From positions 1 to 8,694 of the forward strand of contig JAIRNM010000199.1 in the NCBI GenBank assembly GCA_031258055.1: a DNA stretch of 8,694 nucleotides, read 5' to 3'. The notes below the pieces were generated by a model that did not search any database, was not told where the DNA came from, and saw only the letters and a program-made list of their open reading frames with translations. How positions within the stretch are numbered: the stretch's first letter is position 1; each line of letters begins with the position of its first letter. The translations under genes were made by a program, and so were the position numbers. The DNA is from Bifidobacteriaceae bacterium (lineage in GTDB: Bacteria > Actinomycetota > Actinomycetes > Actinomycetales > WQXJ01). Shown here in pieces: positions 7,927 through 8,694 of the stretch.

Positions 7927-7959
7927 GTGCCATTCGGCCATGCGGCTTTGCCGCGGCAC
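7927..7959 (+). terminator. Possible his-operon terminator hairpin
   Basis: A short perfect hairpin, GCGGC-TTT-GCCGC (7942-7954), begins 26 bases after the hisA stop. An outer pair, GTGCC (7927-7931) with GGCAC (7955-7959), abuts its right arm and leaves a ten-base bulge on the left. No T-run follows. The location suits a terminator, but short GC hairpins are frequent in such DNA, so this is weak. Confidence 0.28.
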
Positions 7960-8031
7960 TGACACGCGGATTCGCGCGTCCCGGGTTCCGGTGCCGACAC
8001 GGTAGCTAGCTGTGGGGAAAGCCAGACGAGC

Positions 8032-8067
8032 TATCTGGACTAAGACGAATTCGTCTTAGTCCAGATA
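8032..8067. repeat. Perfect 36-bp palindrome, possible bidirectional terminator
   Basis: The sequence from 8032 to 8067 equals its own reverse complement, with two 18-base arms starting TATCTGGACTAAGACG and meeting at GAATTC (8047-8052). As RNA it would fold into a 16-bp stem with an AAUU loop on either strand. The arms are about 44% G+C, well below the surrounding DNA. It lies 117 bases after hisA, between the plus-strand his operon and minus-strand dehydrogenase sequences, where a shared terminator would be useful. Neither side has a T-run. Other readings are an operator for a dimeric regulator, a palindromic mobile-element remnant, or an assembly artefact. The palindrome itself is certain. 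Confidence 0.8.
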
Positions 8068-8079
8068 ACCCGATAACCC
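8064..8079. repeat. 8-bp tandem duplication beside the palindrome
   Basis: GATAACCC occurs twice head to tail (8064-8071 and 8072-8079). The first copy overlaps the last four bases of the 36-bp palindrome. It could reflect replication slippage or the scar of an insertion. An 8-base duplication would also shift a reading frame crossing it. Confidence 0.6.
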
Positions 8080-8122
8080 TTCGGCGTTGTCCGGCTGGTA
8101 GATGCCCAGGTAGTGTTCGTGA

Positions 8123-8327
8123 AGCCAGATAGGTCATGTCGGCGGCGGTGGTGTTCATGTCGCGCCCCGTGTACACCGCGCCGCCGAGGTCGTTCAGCAC
8201 ATCGGCGATCCCGTCAAGCACCCCTTGGCGTCCTTCGGCCGCATTGGGGCCGTCCACGACGAGCTTGGCGCCGTGGAAACCGGTCGTGATAGATCCGGTG
8301 CTTCGCGGCCATGGCCCGGGCCACAGT
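8123..8327 (-). pseudogene. Frameshifted remnant resembling the N-terminal domain of a Glu/Leu/Phe/Val dehydrogenase
   Basis: Two minus-strand frames join into one protein-like text. The first reads TVARAMAAKHRIYHDRF (8327-8277). After one extra base near 8276 the next frame reads HGAKLVVDGPN, then DGIADVLNDLGGAVYTG and DMNTTAADMTYLA (8275-8123). The order ARAM...K, GGAK-like GAKLVV, then a YTG-D-NTT-DM block, matches the dimerisation domain of the amino-acid dehydrogenase family as I know it. The NAD-binding half is missing, and the 3' end runs into unrelated frames. The upstream end is also unclear. A GTG at 8412, four bases into the end of the alcohol dehydrogenase gene, opens a 27-codon reading (VKAVTQRSEAAKDTF...) that stops at TGA 8327-8329. 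That reading could be the gene's true beginning, given a second frameshift. Gene decay is the likeliest reading; sequencing error is possible. The family call is from memory of motifs only. Confidence 0.45.
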
Positions 8328-8406
8328 CACAGTGTGTCGGAGCCAATCCGCCCAGCCCTGACCTCGAAGGTGTCCTTGGCGGCCTCTGACCGCTGCGTGA
8401 CGGCTT

Positions 8407-8694
8407 TCACGGTCCCGCGACGACGATTTTGCCGACCATGTGGCCCGTCTCGACGGCTTCGTGTGCTCGGCGCAGGTTCGCAGCGTTCAGGCCCTTCAAC
8501 TCGGTTGTCAACGTGGCGCGAACCGTACCCGAATCGACAAGCCCGCTCAAAGCGTCGAGGATCTCGTGTTGCCGGACCAGGTCCTGAGCGCGGTGCATCG
8601 AGCGCGCGAACATGAACTCCCAATGCCATGAGAGCGCCTTCGCTTTCAGCAAGCCCAGGTCTATATCTGTTTCGTCGTCGATCGCGACGATCTG
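8407..8694 (-). CDS. Zinc-binding-type alcohol dehydrogenase / quinone oxidoreductase, C-terminal end, 5' end cut by window
   Basis: The minus-strand frame is open from the right edge for 95 residues and ends at TGA (8409-8407). It reads TDIDLGLLKAKALSWHWEFM, then FARSM, QHEILDALSGLVDSGTVRATL, and finally AHEAVETGHMVGKIVVAGP. This is the usual C-terminus of the medium-chain dehydrogenase/reductase group annotated as zinc-binding alcohol dehydrogenase family protein, which ends with a helix and a GKIV strand. These are NAD(P)H-dependent oxidoreductases with poorly known substrates. About 240 residues, including the Rossmann fold, would lie outside the window. It points toward the his operon (convergent). 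The visible part has no lesion, so the gene may be intact even though its downstream neighbour is not. Confidence 0.85.
   Translation of the reverse strand, partial: QIVAIDDETDIDLGLLKAKALSWHWEFMFARSMHRAQDLVRQHEILDALSGLVDSGTVRATLTTELKGLNAANLRRAHEAVETGHMVGKIVVAGP

Larger units (their letters stand above)
7916..8406. other. Gene-poor zone between hisA and the minus-strand dehydrogenase
   Basis: About 490 bases without an intact gene. From left to right it holds a weak hairpin (7927-7959), a unique stretch with little structure, the 36-bp palindrome (8032-8067), the 8-bp tandem repeat (8064-8079), and dehydrogenase-like debris on the minus strand. Longer plus-strand frames here (such as 8136-8615) are Ser/Pro/Arg/Thr-rich and lie opposite the minus-strand coding remnants, so they are not called genes. 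Confidence 0.7.

Noticed and set aside
8136..8615. A 159-codon plus-strand frame near the right end
   Set aside because: It is Ser/Pro/Arg/Thr-rich low-complexity sequence, antisense to the recognisable dehydrogenase C-terminus and remnant on the minus strand.

Overview
The window looks like chromosomal DNA from a high-GC actinobacterium. The evidence is the gene order dnaE, membrane protein, hisD-hisC-hisB-X-hisH-hisA, the unknown gene between hisB and hisH, and a HisA that carries the marks of the dual-function actinobacterial PriA. I cannot name the genus.

Layout: positions 1-2165 hold the C-terminal 720 residues of the replicative DNA polymerase DnaE, cut off by the left edge. A small four-helix membrane protein (about 2153-2644) overlaps or abuts its end. 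A gene-free stretch of about 190 bases follows, with a long imperfect hairpin and a possible promoter. Then comes a tightly packed plus-strand histidine operon (2833-7915). All five junctions in it are the same 4-base ATGA overlap, so the six genes are probably made from one transcript with coupled translation. The operon encodes the transaminase (HisC), dehydratase (HisB), dehydrogenase (HisD), the isomerase (HisA/PriA) and the glutaminase half of IGP synthase (HisH). HisF, HisI, HisE and HisG are not in the window. The one operon member of unknown function (5827-6555) is the best candidate for something undescribed.

From 7916 to the right edge no intact gene is complete. The minus strand carries the C-terminal end of a zinc-binding-type alcohol dehydrogenase that runs off the edge (8407-8694). 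Next to it is what looks like frameshifted debris of a Glu/Leu/Phe/Val-dehydrogenase-like gene (about 8123-8327). A perfect 36-bp palindrome (8032-8067) lies between this debris and the his operon, flanked by an 8-bp tandem duplication.

The most unexpected signals are an abrupt change of codon usage inside dnaE near position 1010, the perfect palindrome, and the unknown his-operon protein. No system is clearly new on sequence evidence alone. No tRNA, rRNA, CRISPR array or intact mobile element was seen.
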